Positions 1-9,969 of a DNA stretch of 64,000 nt are shown here, in pieces. The first letter of the stretch is position 1, and every line of letters starts with the position of its first letter. Below the pieces are notes generated by a model. The model did no database searches, had not been told where the DNA came from, and was given only the letters and a program-made list of their open reading frames with translations. Origin of the DNA: Bugula neritina (Eukaryota > Bryozoa > Gymnolaemata > Cheilostomatida > Bugulidae); assembly GCA_964035545.1 (NCBI GenBank), contig OZ037770.1:8717473-8781472 (forward strand). The letters run 5' to 3'. The translations under genes and the position numbers were made by a program.

Positions 1-2123
1 TGTGGGCTACACTGGAAACCTTTGCTCATGTACTTCGTTGACATAATCGCGATCTCCCCAGAGCTGGCGACTCATGCCAGTCTGCTGTGGGAGATTTTCA
101 AAAGGCGTCGAAGTGCCGGTCTAAAACTGAAACCCTCCAAGAGTGCCTTTGATGCAGCCAGAGATTTAGTACCTGGGCCATGTTGTTGGCTGGACAAGGT
201 AGCTACCAACCCCAAAAAAGGTACAGGCAGTTGAAAATTGGACTACCTTTAGGATCTCATTGGAATATGGGCTTTCCTGGGGCTCATAGGGTAATATCAG
301 CAATACGTGTCAGATTTTGCGGAGATAGTGCGGTCGTCAAATAAGCTCACCTCAAAGAAGGTCCGTTGGCAATAGACCCATGCTGAACAGCAAGCATTCG
401 ATCGCCTCAAAGGTTGCCTAGTAGAATAACCTATCTTAAAATATGCGATTATGCTAAGAAATACATCCTCGGTACTGAGGCCAGTGATTAGAATGTTGGT
501 GCAGTCTGTCACACGTTCAGATTAGTCATGAGGTGGTCGTTGCTTGCTACAACAAAGCTGTCTCTACTGCCAAACAGAATTACTGTACTACCTAAAAAAA
601 GCTCCTGATAGTAATTAAGGCAGTCAAACATTTTCTAGCTGCAAACAGGTCTTGCCTCATTGATATGGCTGTGCAAGAGAGCTAAACCTTTTAGTTACTT
701 TGCACAATGGCTCGAAATCCTGGCCTAGTTTTTTTAGATCCAACACCAACCCGAGAAGAAAGTCAGTAGTGCGGATGAGCTAAGCTGGCGTCCTGAAAAA
801 AGATGCAAACAATGCCAGAATATTCAAAAGAGAGTTTAGAGCGGCACGCAGTTATGCTTGAAACATGGTCAGCTTTTGACCTGCGCTCCCATGGGTACGT
901 AATATGCTTTTCATGCTAAACTCGTCGTTGCTGGGAATGTTGGTAAATTGCATAACATTCAAGAGACGCTATGCGGTGTACTAACCGACCCATACAAAGC
1001 CAAAAAAGAGCGGAGGCTACTCAATGAAAAAGAGCAGCGACAGAGATCTGCTTGTTTTCAGCTATTCTGTCACCACTGGGACTCGCTCCGGCTCAACAAG
1101 GACAGTCTGTTGACCACTACGTTGACCAATGTGGTGGTGAAACCTGAGAGCAAGAGGGTGCCATTTGCTGCAAGTTGATCTGAGGCACTTATAAGCAGGC
1201 TCATGCAGGAGTACAGCAAGTTGCCAAAAAGTTTCAACTTAAATGGTGTTGGCCAGGTATAGGACATGATGTGCGGCTCAAATAAAGACACCAATAATTA
1301 TGACCGCATCCCAGACAGCGCCGAGCAAAAACAGCTGTATGCAAAAAGGCCTTGGTATATGGTTGCTGTCAATCTAGTAGGTTCCATGCCTCTAACCCCC
1401 AAAAAGGATTGACTGGATTTTGGTTTTTGCAGACCAACTTCCTCGGTGGGCCAACGCCCTGGCTATCCCAGACTCCTCGATTCCAACAGTGGCCTGAGCC
1501 TTAGATCAAAACATGTTCTGCTATCTAGATTTGCCAGAGCAGATACACACAAACCAGAGTGCCAATTTCAGTTTCAGCTTATGAGTGACTTCTGTCAACT
1601 CTGGAGGTGGTGATGCTTTCCAGAGTTTGCTCCTCGATCGGATCAAGAAGAATGAGATGCCGTGCTGCTATACATAATGCATGTGTATTGCAGTGTGCCT
1701 CATGCTAGCACTTTTAAAAATCTCAAATTTCTGATGTTAGGTCTAGAGACCTGCGCTCCCGACTACCTGAACTAACATGTTCCAAGCCCCGGAAGCTCTG
1801 TACACTAGTACGTGGAGGAATAGTTAGGGAAGATGAGAAGCAGAGGCAGGTGCAGAATGAGGAATCCGGGGAGCCTCCGCTTTGTCAGGTAGGAAACTAA
1901 GTCTGAATGGCCAGTCACCGTAGGTGCCGCATACAGTTGGCTAAACTGCAGCCCAAGTTTGTGGGCTTTTACTGTGGTGTTGAGATGCAACCCAATAATG
2001 CATACAAGATAACGCATTCTGGGCAGATTTATATTCAAATTGAAGCTCACTAGAAACCATATTAGGCTAGTCCTAATAGAGAAGGTCATGTGCCCCCTGC
2101 TTAAACCAAGGAGGCAACCAGCA
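1..2123 (+). mobile_element. Decayed Ty3/gypsy retrotransposon remnant A (pol), cut by window start
   Basis: Pieces of a gypsy pol follow each other in the right order on the + strand, in shifting frames with many stops. RT palm/thumb lies at about 22-234 (YFVDII in place of YLDDVI, then LKLKPSK). RNase H fragments lie at about 420-700, integrase at about 1190-1620 (QAHAGV, then VAVNLVGSMP) and the integrase C-terminal region at about 1740-2120. The first integrase catalytic Asp reads as Asn. Residue patterns match the better preserved gypsy elements at 5710-15762 and 33217-41113, so it belongs to the same broad lineage. It is far too broken to be functional. The remnant continues for about 90 bases after the inserted TIR element at 2124-2878. 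Confidence 0.85.
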
Positions 2124-2878
2124 CACAGGATAGTTAAGGGCATCTTTACTAAGAATATCATAAATTTAGCTCACAATGTAGTCTAGGTTCTTGCTATAAT
2201 ATTGTTCTGTGGGTGGCATGCGTATTGCCTGCCTGTGTATGTTTAGCCTGATATTAGACAATGACCAATAAACAGCAAGCTCAATTAGGGCTGCATTATA
2301 TATCAACATTCCATTGTGGCTACTCTATAAAATGAATTACACACCAAGCTATTCACTAGCTTGTAGGCTAGCAGGTCTGTAATTAGTAATGGACAAGCCA
2401 ATATCTTCTCATCTCTACGCGTTCACTGAAGCACGAAGTGATGCGCAGTGCTTATTAGTAAACAAAAATTATCTCATCCTCAGCGTATAAATCACTAATT
2501 TATAGAAAATCTATAAAAGCTATTAGAGACATTACAAAAACCACACTGCAGAAATATCTCAGGATTCCAACAGTGTTTTCTTTTTTCAGATATTATGTTT
2601 TCCTGCTGAGATATTTTACTGGGACTGACATGATATTTTTTCAGCTAAAAATAGGGAAAAATGGGTAGTTTTTTTTCCGTAGCTTAGCCAAAAAATGGAA
2701 AATTAAAATTCCAAAAAACTCGCGCTGAGGAAAAAAGTTATCTACAACATAGTTTTTAAATTTTGATTCTAGCACAATTAGGTAAGATTTTATTTTACTG
2801 GGACGGAATTCTTGTATGATAACAATGCATCATCAGCATAGCAGCTAGAACTAAAAGGTTGCCCTTAACTATCCTGTG
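2124..2878. mobile_element. TIR element (MITE-like), family 1, copy 1
   Basis: A perfect 19-bp terminal inverted repeat starts CACAGGATAGTTAAGGGCA at the left and ends with its reverse complement at 2878. It interrupts gypsy remnant A: pol C-terminal sequence is recognisable on both sides. AGCA occurs just left (2120-2123) and one base beyond the right end (2880-2883), a possible target duplication that I cannot settle. No coding capacity is visible. An inverted, more diverged copy lies at 51922-52558, including the internal stretch with the ATATTTTACTGGGA and CCTGCTGAGATAT motifs. Confidence 0.85.
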
Positions 2879-4091
2879 TAGCAGGAAAAAAGTTGGGTCA
2901 GGGCCCGAGTATGAGATAGTCATACCGAGGTCAGAGGACAGATTTAGATAACTCCACCGTTCTTCACCGCCTTCATAGGGCCCACCGCAGCACCCCCCTA
3001 CTTCAGTACTCTTGAAACTCCCAACCTATTGATGCTTGGTCAAGAGACTACGGTCCCTGACCACCTGACTTTTCACATTCCTGACCTCGATAACTCTGTA
3101 CATGATGATTGTGGGGGAATTGACGGAGCGCATGAAGACCGCATCCAAAATGCTTCAAGAGAAGCAATGGCAGGTACTGACAGAAGACTCAAATAAGCCT
3201 CCCTTATATCAGGTAGGAGACTGGGTCTGAATGGCCAAATACCACAGGCATAACGAACAAGCGGCTAAACTACAGCCTAAGTTTGTGGGGCCCTACTTGG
3301 TAGTAGAAGGTTATGCGCAATCATACGTATCAAATTGAGTGCTCAGGACAGGTGTCAATCCAGAACGAGGCTCACTTGAAACTTTATTGAGCTAGTCCTG
3401 ATGAGGTAAGTAAGGCTCTTCCGTTGCTCGAGCCCAGGAAGCAGATGACAACGCGAGGGCGGCTGCGGCACGAACCCGAGTATGAAGTAGTAGTGCTGCG
3501 GGACAGGGATCTGGTAAAAGATGAGCCACCACCTCCTCCACTCGAGGTGAGGCCACCGCTTCCAGCACCAGCCCCAAAGTCGCCGCCTCCTGTGCCTGAT
3601 TCGGGTCAGGACGTGGAAATGCCTATTTCAGAGGAGAGGTTCACTGTAAACGCCAAGGAAGAAGCCAGTAATGGCTATCTTGTCTAGGCTGCTCCACTTG
3701 TGGAACCTATGTGTCCACCCCTAGAGCCCCCGCTATCTCTGGAGAAAAGTCAGAGGTCATAGCAACCCCCTTCTTACATGCAAGATTTTGTATGCAACTG
3801 CCTACAAAACGATAGATCAACGAGTCAAGCAGTGGGCTACGTCGGAAATTGCCATGAGCAGCGTGATAGTTGTGCGCCCCAGGCCGACAAAAACTTTTTG
3901 CAAATGCGAAACGATGGATGGACTTAGTCTGCCAACGGTGCGAAGGCCATCTATGTTTTTTAGTTCCTTATATGTGTTATCTGTTTTTCTTGATATGTCT
4001 GTGTATTTCTTTTCTCTTCAAATTTCATATGTCCTTTTGATACTTTCACGCAATTTTGATATCATTAGGAAAGTGTCTTCCTGCTGGGGGG
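2879..4091 (+). mobile_element. Ty3/gypsy remnants: tail of A, then remnant B (pol C-terminus to polypurine tract)
   Basis: From about 2975 a second copy of the integrase C-terminal region begins (STLETPN, LMLGQET, then a QVGDWV-like segment at about 3210 and the proline-rich tail at 3424-3690). It repeats what is already present at 1740-2120, so this is a different element, not a continuation. The conserved pol end (PPSYMQDFVCN) lies at about 3765-3800. Only about 290 bases separate it from the purine run CTGGGGGG at 4083-4091, so this lineage has no room for the extra zinc-finger ORF seen in the two other gypsy elements. Confidence 0.75.
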
Positions 4092-4410
4092 TGCAATGGC
4101 CAGCGGAAGTATACCTCCAGGATCCCCTAGTCATGCCGCATCTACAAGCGGTGACACCGTCAGTTAATACGGATGATAATACGAAGACCTTTATCGACCA
4201 ATCAGAGTCAAGCACTCGTTTATAAGCAACGCCTTTCGTTGCCCACAATCAGTCTCGAACAGTGCTAGTAACTAACAGGATAACTATATGTGACCACTCT
4301 TGTATATTCTTCTGACTCATGTATATTTTACTTTTACGCCTACATTGTTTGCCTAAATATAATTTACTCGTTTCTTGATCAACTTGTTTAGTTCCTCACA
4401 TAACCTAACA
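4092..4410 (+). repeat. Probable 3' LTR of gypsy remnant B
   Basis: Begins TGCAATGGCCAG directly after a polypurine run and ends CCTAACA, TG...CA as expected. The length (319 bp) is close to the 309-317 bp LTRs of the gypsy element at 5710-15762, whose LTR starts similarly in element orientation (TGTAGTGACCAG). It has a TATA-like TTTATAA at about 4220. An alternative 3' end is 4277 (CTAACA). The tail from about 4300 is shared with unit B at 23646-23733. Confidence 0.5.
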
Positions 4411-5254
4411 GTGTAATGCGCTAGTCAAAAGCACGCAGCAATACCAACAATCTAGTAGTGCACAAAACTACAACAATATTCGACTTAGGCATAGCTTAGT
4501 GTATTGTAGATGATGCAACACTAAAGTAGCATAGCAAGTATAGGAGTTGTCCCTTTTGATGCACCATAATTTTCCACACTATGCATAAAATGTGTTCAAA
4601 GACTAGACAAAAAAAACCAAATTGAAAAATGTTTACATAAAGTGAAAAATAATAAAATATCAAAAGTTGCACAATTTGCCCTTTATTGATTATATAAACT
4701 CGCGGCACAGCACAAGGCCCAAAGATGTTCCTATTGTTATCTAAAGTCGCCACTCTAATGCCAATTATTTGTGATATAACTATAGCAGCAGCATCGGTCT
4801 AGCGAGAGAGGAAAGTATGTTTATACAGCTGCAAACCAGGGGTGGCTGAGTGAAGTAGTTAGTATTTTATACGAGTGAACTTAGACTCGCGCGTCCAAGC
4901 TAGATAACCACTACCCCAACTAGATGCTGCATTTAGCGATATCTCTTTAAACAGCGTAATACTAATAGCAATGGAAATGTGTAGATTATAATATTATTTC
5001 TAGTTAATTCGCATATTATAGTTGTTATCATACTGATACTATGGTATTTACAATTATATTAGTAACCGAATTGATAATAGAAATCACAATTTTCTATAAT
5101 ATGCATAGTCATGATGGTAATGATTGTCAACTTCGAGCGACTGGGGTTGTATTTGCTGAACTTGATAATCATAAATCATAATGATAATCAAAATCATAAT
5201 GCTATTATTATTATTATGATAATCTTTATGATTATCGAAATGATAATGAACTAT
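4411..5254. other. Non-coding AT-rich upstream segment of unit A
   Basis: No gene is seen apart from the tRNA-like piece. About 5160-5250 is built of ATAAT/GATAATC-type simple sequence. The whole stretch is paralogous to about 23733-24640. Confidence 0.6.
4838..4925 (+). repeat. tRNA-like SINE fragment (unit A)
   Basis: GGTGGCTGAGTGAAGTAG resembles a Leu/Ser tRNA A box, and GCGTCCAAGC about 45 bases on is a weak B box. Not a functional tRNA by eye. The same segment occurs in unit B at 24178-24262, so it predates the duplication. Confidence 0.4.
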
Positions 5255-5630
5255 AATATTAGTCTCTTGATGCGGGTCCTGACCAAAGAGGAATATCATC
5301 CTTCACTCTCAAAATCATATGAACACCTGATCGACCAGCCCACTGCATCAGTTACCACCAGGTCCCAGTCAAATGGCATGCCCACCACTTTCAGGACTAA
5401 CACCTCATTATTTCATGACAGCTTCCTACCCAGGACAATACGTGATATGAAAATAACATTAAATGCTGCTCACGAGAGCCTCATAAGGCCCTGTACTGGC
5501 ACCAAAGTCTTAAAACAGAACTACACTTATGTGATAAAAGTTTTAACTGCATTTAATAATTCTGTTCACCAAACGAGGCACGTCGCTTACACTAATTTAG
5601 TGGTCTAACGTGATTGCATCTTCAAGTAAG
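5255..5630 (+). mobile_element. Non-LTR retrotransposon (LINE) RT C-terminal fragment
   Basis: This block is absent at the matching point of unit B (about 24640-24655), so it is an insertion or was lost there. One frame reads FRTNTSLFHDSFLPRTIRD at about 5385-5450, which matches the usual end of LINE reverse transcriptases (HSFFPRTI..WN), preceded by YHPSLSKSYEH. Only the last part of the RT remains and it is not functional. Confidence 0.6.
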
Positions 5631-5709
5631 TAAAGTTAGCAGGTAATTACCTAATACTAATAGTAATAACTCACACATTGTGATTGCGCCTCCAAATACT
5701 CATTAGTAT

Positions 5710-6026
5710 TGTTACAATTTTCACAATTATAATAAGTATGGGGATTCGTGTATACTGTAGTTATCCACGTTGCATTGCTAGACACCAGACGAGTAATTAA
5801 GAGAGAAGAAGATTTATTTGACACACTAAGTACACGAGTAAAAGTAGTATAATTTGAGTAGCACACCTATATAAAACATCTATCCTAATACATGCAGCAT
5901 CACGCTCTAACTGAATTATGTTATAAAATACTGTCCGGAAGCCTTTCTGCTTTGCCGGGGGTAATCACGTGCTTAGTGGGGATTGGCTCGTGAGCACGTG
6001 GCGCTTACGCTTCACTGGCCACTACA
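5710..6026 (-). repeat. 3' LTR of gypsy element 1
   Basis: Begins TGTTACAATTTTC and ends CACTACA on the + strand; matches 15454-15762. The GTAT target duplication is at 5706-5709. Confidence 0.95.
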
Positions 6027-6042
6027 CTGCCCCCCTCCAGCA
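6027..6042 (-). promoter_or_regulatory. Polypurine tract of gypsy element 1
   Basis: On the - strand GGAGGGGGGCAG directly precedes the 3' LTR, the normal place for the plus-strand priming site. Confidence 0.8.
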
Positions 6043-6450
6043 GGGAGCCTAATTCCTGCTAAAAATGAGTGGGAGGGAAGCGTTAAAAAAGAAACACGAA
6101 TATATATATATAAAAAACACAGTACCAGAATAAAATTGTACATAAAAAAAATACCAAGATACACACAATTAATATCTTTATAATCCTATTTACAAAATAT
6201 AGTTTTTCACAGCACCGGTGGAGCACCAGGATGGGTGGAGACGGAAGAGATATATCTGGAGACGAAGGTGGTGTAGGAAGAGAGAGAGTGTGTCACACTA
6301 ATCCATGGGTGCTCAACCTTTTTTGGGAAAAAGCCGTAAAAAAATTTCAGCCACCAAAAAGGCCATTAGAAAGTTTAGTGTCAATCCACTTTCAAACCCC
6401 TTCCCTCCACATATTATTAATGAGAGACTATTTTCACATTTGAGATGCAT

Positions 6451-8514
6451 TTATTCGTTATGAAAAATAAATCCAGGAAAATAACCTGATTTGTTCAGGA
6501 CAGTAAGCATATTTTTGTACATTAATGAGAATAGTATGTTTTGATAATCTGGCTCAATGTCCGATGCCGATGTGTGAAGGAGATCAGCCAGATAGGAGTC
6601 TGTTAGCCTCGATCTAAATTTGCTTTTGGCATACCCCATTCGAGAGAATAGCTGCTCATATTGATATGTACTACCAAACATGCTGAGAAATCTGGCAGCA
6701 AAAACTCCTGATCCTTGGGTAGTAGGTTGGAGGTAGGCTTTGGTATGCTTTAAGCAGGTCTTGGGTCGGGTGCGAAGAGAGGAGCATAAACCAGATTATT
6801 TTTCAGTTGAATAACCTCAATTTGCAAGTGACGAGGTACGTTGACTTGGAGTATTGCTGAAAAAGCAGAGATGTTGTCCTTGATATTTTTGAAGTCCATG
6901 AATCTATTCTCAAACTCCCCTTTCAGTTCTGATAAAATAGTTTTATAACGAATAATAACTATAAAATTCTCTTCAAGTCCAAGACGTCCTGCCAGTGTTG
7001 GAAAGCTTTCTCGGTCAATGTGATATTTATCAAACTCCTCTATCCAAAGCTCCAACATTCCGTCAAATCCACCCACATAGTGATACAGGTCAGATATTAG
7101 CTTGTCCTTGCCCTGCAGTTTTGTATTTAGGTCATTGAGATGAGTGAGTATGTCAACAAAGAATGCAAAGTCATTCAAAAGTTCTGAATCTCTGTTTGGA
7201 GCTTGTATGCTCTTCCTATCATTTTTCCCTTTGACAACCATCGCACCTTTGCAAAGTACGGAATATCTTCATACTCTGCTTGTAATTCATCAAGAGATTG
7301 TCGAAATTGTCAATGTTTCAGACCTTTTGATTTGATGTAGTTTACGGTTTCTTTCACAACCTGAAGAATGTTGTCCATCCTGAGAGTCTTAGCTGCAAGA
7401 TTCTCCTGATGGATAATGCAATGGAATGCAAGAGGCAGAGGATTAATTTTCTCCTCTCTTATTTTGTTAAGTAGCAAGGTGGTGAAGCCATTCCTCACAC
7501 CATTCATAGATGCTGCCCCATCTGTTACAATAGCACTGAGTTTGTCGAGAGCCAAATTTTTAGTCTCTATGGTGGCCATGACTTCATTGTAAACATCTTT
7601 ACTTGTAGTAGTGCTCTTCATGCTTCGTAAAGCTAAGAGATTCTCAGTGACAATGAGATTCTTGTCTACGCCTCCAATAAATATTGACAGCTGTGCTGTG
7701 ACCATTTTATCAGTTGACTCATCAAGTGCTATGGAGTAAGCTAAAAACTCCTTCATCCTGTCTTCCAACTGAGCCTGGATATTTGCACTCAACTGCTCAG
7801 TTTGACGTGTTATTGTAGGCCAAGACAGGGAGATTTTCTAAAAAACCTGCTTAGCTTGCTCATTATCACACATAGTGTCAGCTGCAATCTCAATGCATTC
7901 CTTGATAATTTGACCATCCCTGAACGGTTTACCTGGGAAATAGAGAATGAGTCCTATAAGTATAAACTTAGTTGCATGATGAAAAATAATTGCCCCCTCC
8001 TTGGAATCAAACCCGAGACCTCTGGCTTGCAAGCAAATGTGCTAACCATTACACCACCGGGACCACTGAGTAAACTCAACACTACACATGTTTGAATTAG
8101 AATTGAATTTGCTGAGAAATATGCTGTAATGAAATGCATGTAAATTCAAAAATAAAATTTTAGCTTACAAAACTTGCCTTTTTTATTTATGAGACACGTT
8201 ATCTTTGAACCAACTAGCAGTGCTTTCTTGTGGTCATCTGTCAGCCCTCTCATCATTGATTGTTGTCTCTGACGACAACTTATCAAAGAGGCCACTTTTT
8301 CTTTCCTAAATTCTGGACTCATTTGATTATAAGTTTGGCCATGTTTTATTTCATAATGAGACGTTGCATTCGATCGTTTCATTGTTTTTACTGTGGTGTT
8401 GCATTCAAGGCAAAGCATCCTGCCTGCAGGCAGAGGTACCATCAGGAATTCTACTGCAGATACATCATTGAACTGCCTGTTCTCCTGCTCTACAGTTCTC
8501 GCTCGTTTGCTCAT
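6451..8514 (-). pseudogene. hAT transposase (ZBED/SCAND3-like family), inactivated
   Basis: The N-terminal BED-like finger is at about 8430-8330 (CLEC...HYEIKH). The catalytic domain at 7792-7310 shows ALDESTD, VTDGAASMNG and FHCIIHQENL. The C-terminal dimerisation segment at 6680-6451 shows YEQLFSRM and KSKFRSRLTD. Breaks: in-frame TAG near 7836, TGA near 7311, a frameshift near 7205 and more downstream. Between 8177 and 7933 the frame is interrupted by what looks like an intron with a GC donor (AAG|GCAAGT) and acceptor TTCCCAG; removing it rejoins the family-typical KKGKPF...DG stretch in frame. Not functional now. Confidence 0.9.
7970..8078 (-). repeat. tRNA-derived SINE inside the hAT transposase intron
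   Basis: On the - strand GGTGGTGTAATGGTTAGCAC is an A-box region and GGGTTTGATTCC a B box about 30 bases on, with a CTTGCAAG anticodon-loop-like palindrome between. It lies wholly within the inferred 8177-7933 intron. Confidence 0.65.
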
Positions 8515-8834
8515 GCTGACAGTTTGGTTGCTAATTGACTAATACTAATAGTCAGCTAATAATTAATCAAGCATAATGATGAAAAAATGGGGATTCCCCT
8601 TGTCATCACCTTCATTCAGATTTTTCAAGTTTGTCAGTCATGATTCATATAATAGTAAACTTAGAAATTCTAGATTGGTAGGATTAGCGATCTTGACTGC
8701 CTTATTAAAAAGCAAAATTCAACAAGGTTCGAAACTAAACAAAATTTTTATTTTCAACAAGAGGCCAAAAGGCCACATTTACCAGCCCAAAAGGCCGCCA
8801 AAAGTCAAAAGGCCGCAGGTTGAGAATCACTGCA

Positions 8835-9135
8835 CTAATCCTTAGTGGCACATTTCAGCTGATTTATAGACTCCTGAAGGGACTTCAACTCACTAGTCGC
8901 TGCTTTTACTCTGGGAACCAACCGATGCACTTCTCTCTCTAGCTCGTTGGTCCTTACTTCGACTTCCCGCAGGTTACGGGCCAGTCGAGAGGAACTGGAG
9001 GAGGACTGACGGAGTCGATGTCTCTTCCGATCTGCTGCGGGAGTGGAAGCGGAAGGTTGTAGGCTTGTGTGTCGATGCGCTGGAGGATAACACGGGGGAG
9101 GGTTTTAGGACGACGGATCGAGTTGGTTGGAGACG
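8835..9135 (-). pseudogene. Basic coiled-coil ORF of gypsy element 1 (3' accessory region)
   Basis: The - strand frame runs from a proline-rich stretch (PPAHRHTS) through a basic segment (DRKRHRLRQ) and a serine run into a heptad-like coiled coil (LARNLREVEVRTNELE). It ends at a TAG inside the hAT target duplication. It corresponds to 33871-34215 of gypsy element 2. It is in a different frame from the upstream zinc-finger ORF, separated by a TGA and a frameshift, so the two were probably one protein. Function unknown. Confidence 0.6.
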
Positions 9136-9181
9136 GAGTAGAGAAGCCAGGAGGCTTAGTGACAGGTCTTGGTGTAATGGG

Positions 9182-9925
9182 TCACGGGAAGGGGAGTCCT
9201 TGCTCCAGACGGGTCAGTCGAGCGGGGTCAGTGACGAAGGGCCGGATGAGGTTGAGGAAAACAAGATAAGAACTCTCATCCACGTCGTAAGGGTGTCCAG
9301 GGAAGCAACTCATGGTTCGCTGATGTCTGAGCACATAGTTCCTGTGGTAACTATATTCACCGAATGGACAGAAGGTAATTACGAAATGCTGAGGGAGGTG
9401 GACCCGCAGCCTGCGGTGTGTTGTAAAGTGCTGCTGACACAAACGGCACTCCGTGTTATTCTTGTATCCTCTGTGTTTTTGTATCTCCGTCTCTGTGGCG
9501 GGTGTAGTCCAGCAAAACTTGGATTCTAGCTGGTACGGTAGTTTCCTAGTGGAGGGGGTGTGTGTTGTAGGCTCCGGTTTCCTGGCCATCTCCAAAGGTG
9601 GCATCTCTGGTGAGATGGAAGCGAGTGCATCGTCTACAAAAGTAAAATTATTGTCAGATGGCAAAGAATTTTTACAACATAATTCTAGTGACGATCGACT
9701 GTTACTAGTCTGAGAGTCACAACTTTTATAAGACACTCGAGAGACCAGTTGATTACGTGTAGACTGACCAAGAATGACAGTGTCTAGCTCGAGATCTAAC
9801 AGTTCGTCCGCCATTACTGCGTCCTCATCGTCATTCACAATAAATGTGGTCCCCGGTAACTCTGATTCAATCCGATGGATTAGTTCAGAATTAACTGTTT
9901 CCTGTTTCCATAAATAGGAATACAA
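9182..9925 (-). CDS. Gypsy accessory ORF3: Cys/His zinc-finger protein (element 1)
   Basis: An open frame of about 247 codons lies downstream of pol, where an env gene would be in some gypsy elements. The N-terminal half is acidic (NDDEDAVMADELLDLE). Residues 160-207 hold a module C-x2-C-x12-H-x9-C followed by LRHQRT and a further Cys, then GHPYDVDESSY. The same spacing and the LRHQRT core recur in gypsy element 2 (34218-34792). No transmembrane or signal segment is seen, so it is not an envelope. The first ATG inside is at about 9815. A donor-like CAG|GTAAGC at 9943/9942 and an acceptor-like AACAG at 9904-9902 suggest a 5' exon, but I could not find an ATG exon in matching phase. I do not recognise the family; nucleic-acid binding is inferred only from the Cys/His pattern. 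Confidence 0.7.
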   Translation of the reverse strand: MYSYLWKQETVNSELIHRIESELPGTTFIVNDDEDAVMADELLDLELDTVILGQSTRNQLVSRVSYKSCDSQTSNSRSSLELCCKNSLPSDNNFTFVDDALASISPEMPPLEMARKPEPTTHTPSTRKLPYQLESKFCWTTPATETEIQKHRGYKNNTECRLCQQHFTTHRRLRVHLPQHFVITFCPFGEYSYHRNYVLRHQRTMSCFPGHPYDVDESSYLVFLNLIRPFVTDPARLTRLEQGLPFP

Positions 9926-9969
9926 GACTTAGACAGGCTTACCTGTGAACTTGGTATTGATCGATATAC

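Larger units (their letters stand above)
6304..8832 (-). mobile_element. hAT DNA transposon inserted in gypsy element 1
   Basis: Flanked by a perfect 8-bp target duplication CACTAATC (6296-6303 and 8833-8840), the hallmark of hAT elements. The ends are imperfect inverted repeats: CATGGGTGCTCAACCT at the left, and the reverse complement of CAGTGATTCTCAACCT at the right. It contains a broken hAT transposase gene on the - strand. It sits between the coiled-coil ORF and the 3' LTR of the gypsy element, so it is younger than that insertion. Confidence 0.95.

Noticed and set aside
3788-4225. A 145-codon frame on the + strand after gypsy remnant B
   Set aside because: It spans the pol end, the polypurine tract and the LTR, and resembles no protein; open by chance.
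5111-5608. A complete 165-codon gene
   Set aside because: The first part is simple ATAAT repeat sequence and the second a LINE RT fragment; the joined frame is accidental.
9182-9925. Envelope gene of an errantivirus-like element
   Set aside because: No signal peptide, furin-type site or transmembrane helix; instead Cys/His fingers and acidic and basic segments.
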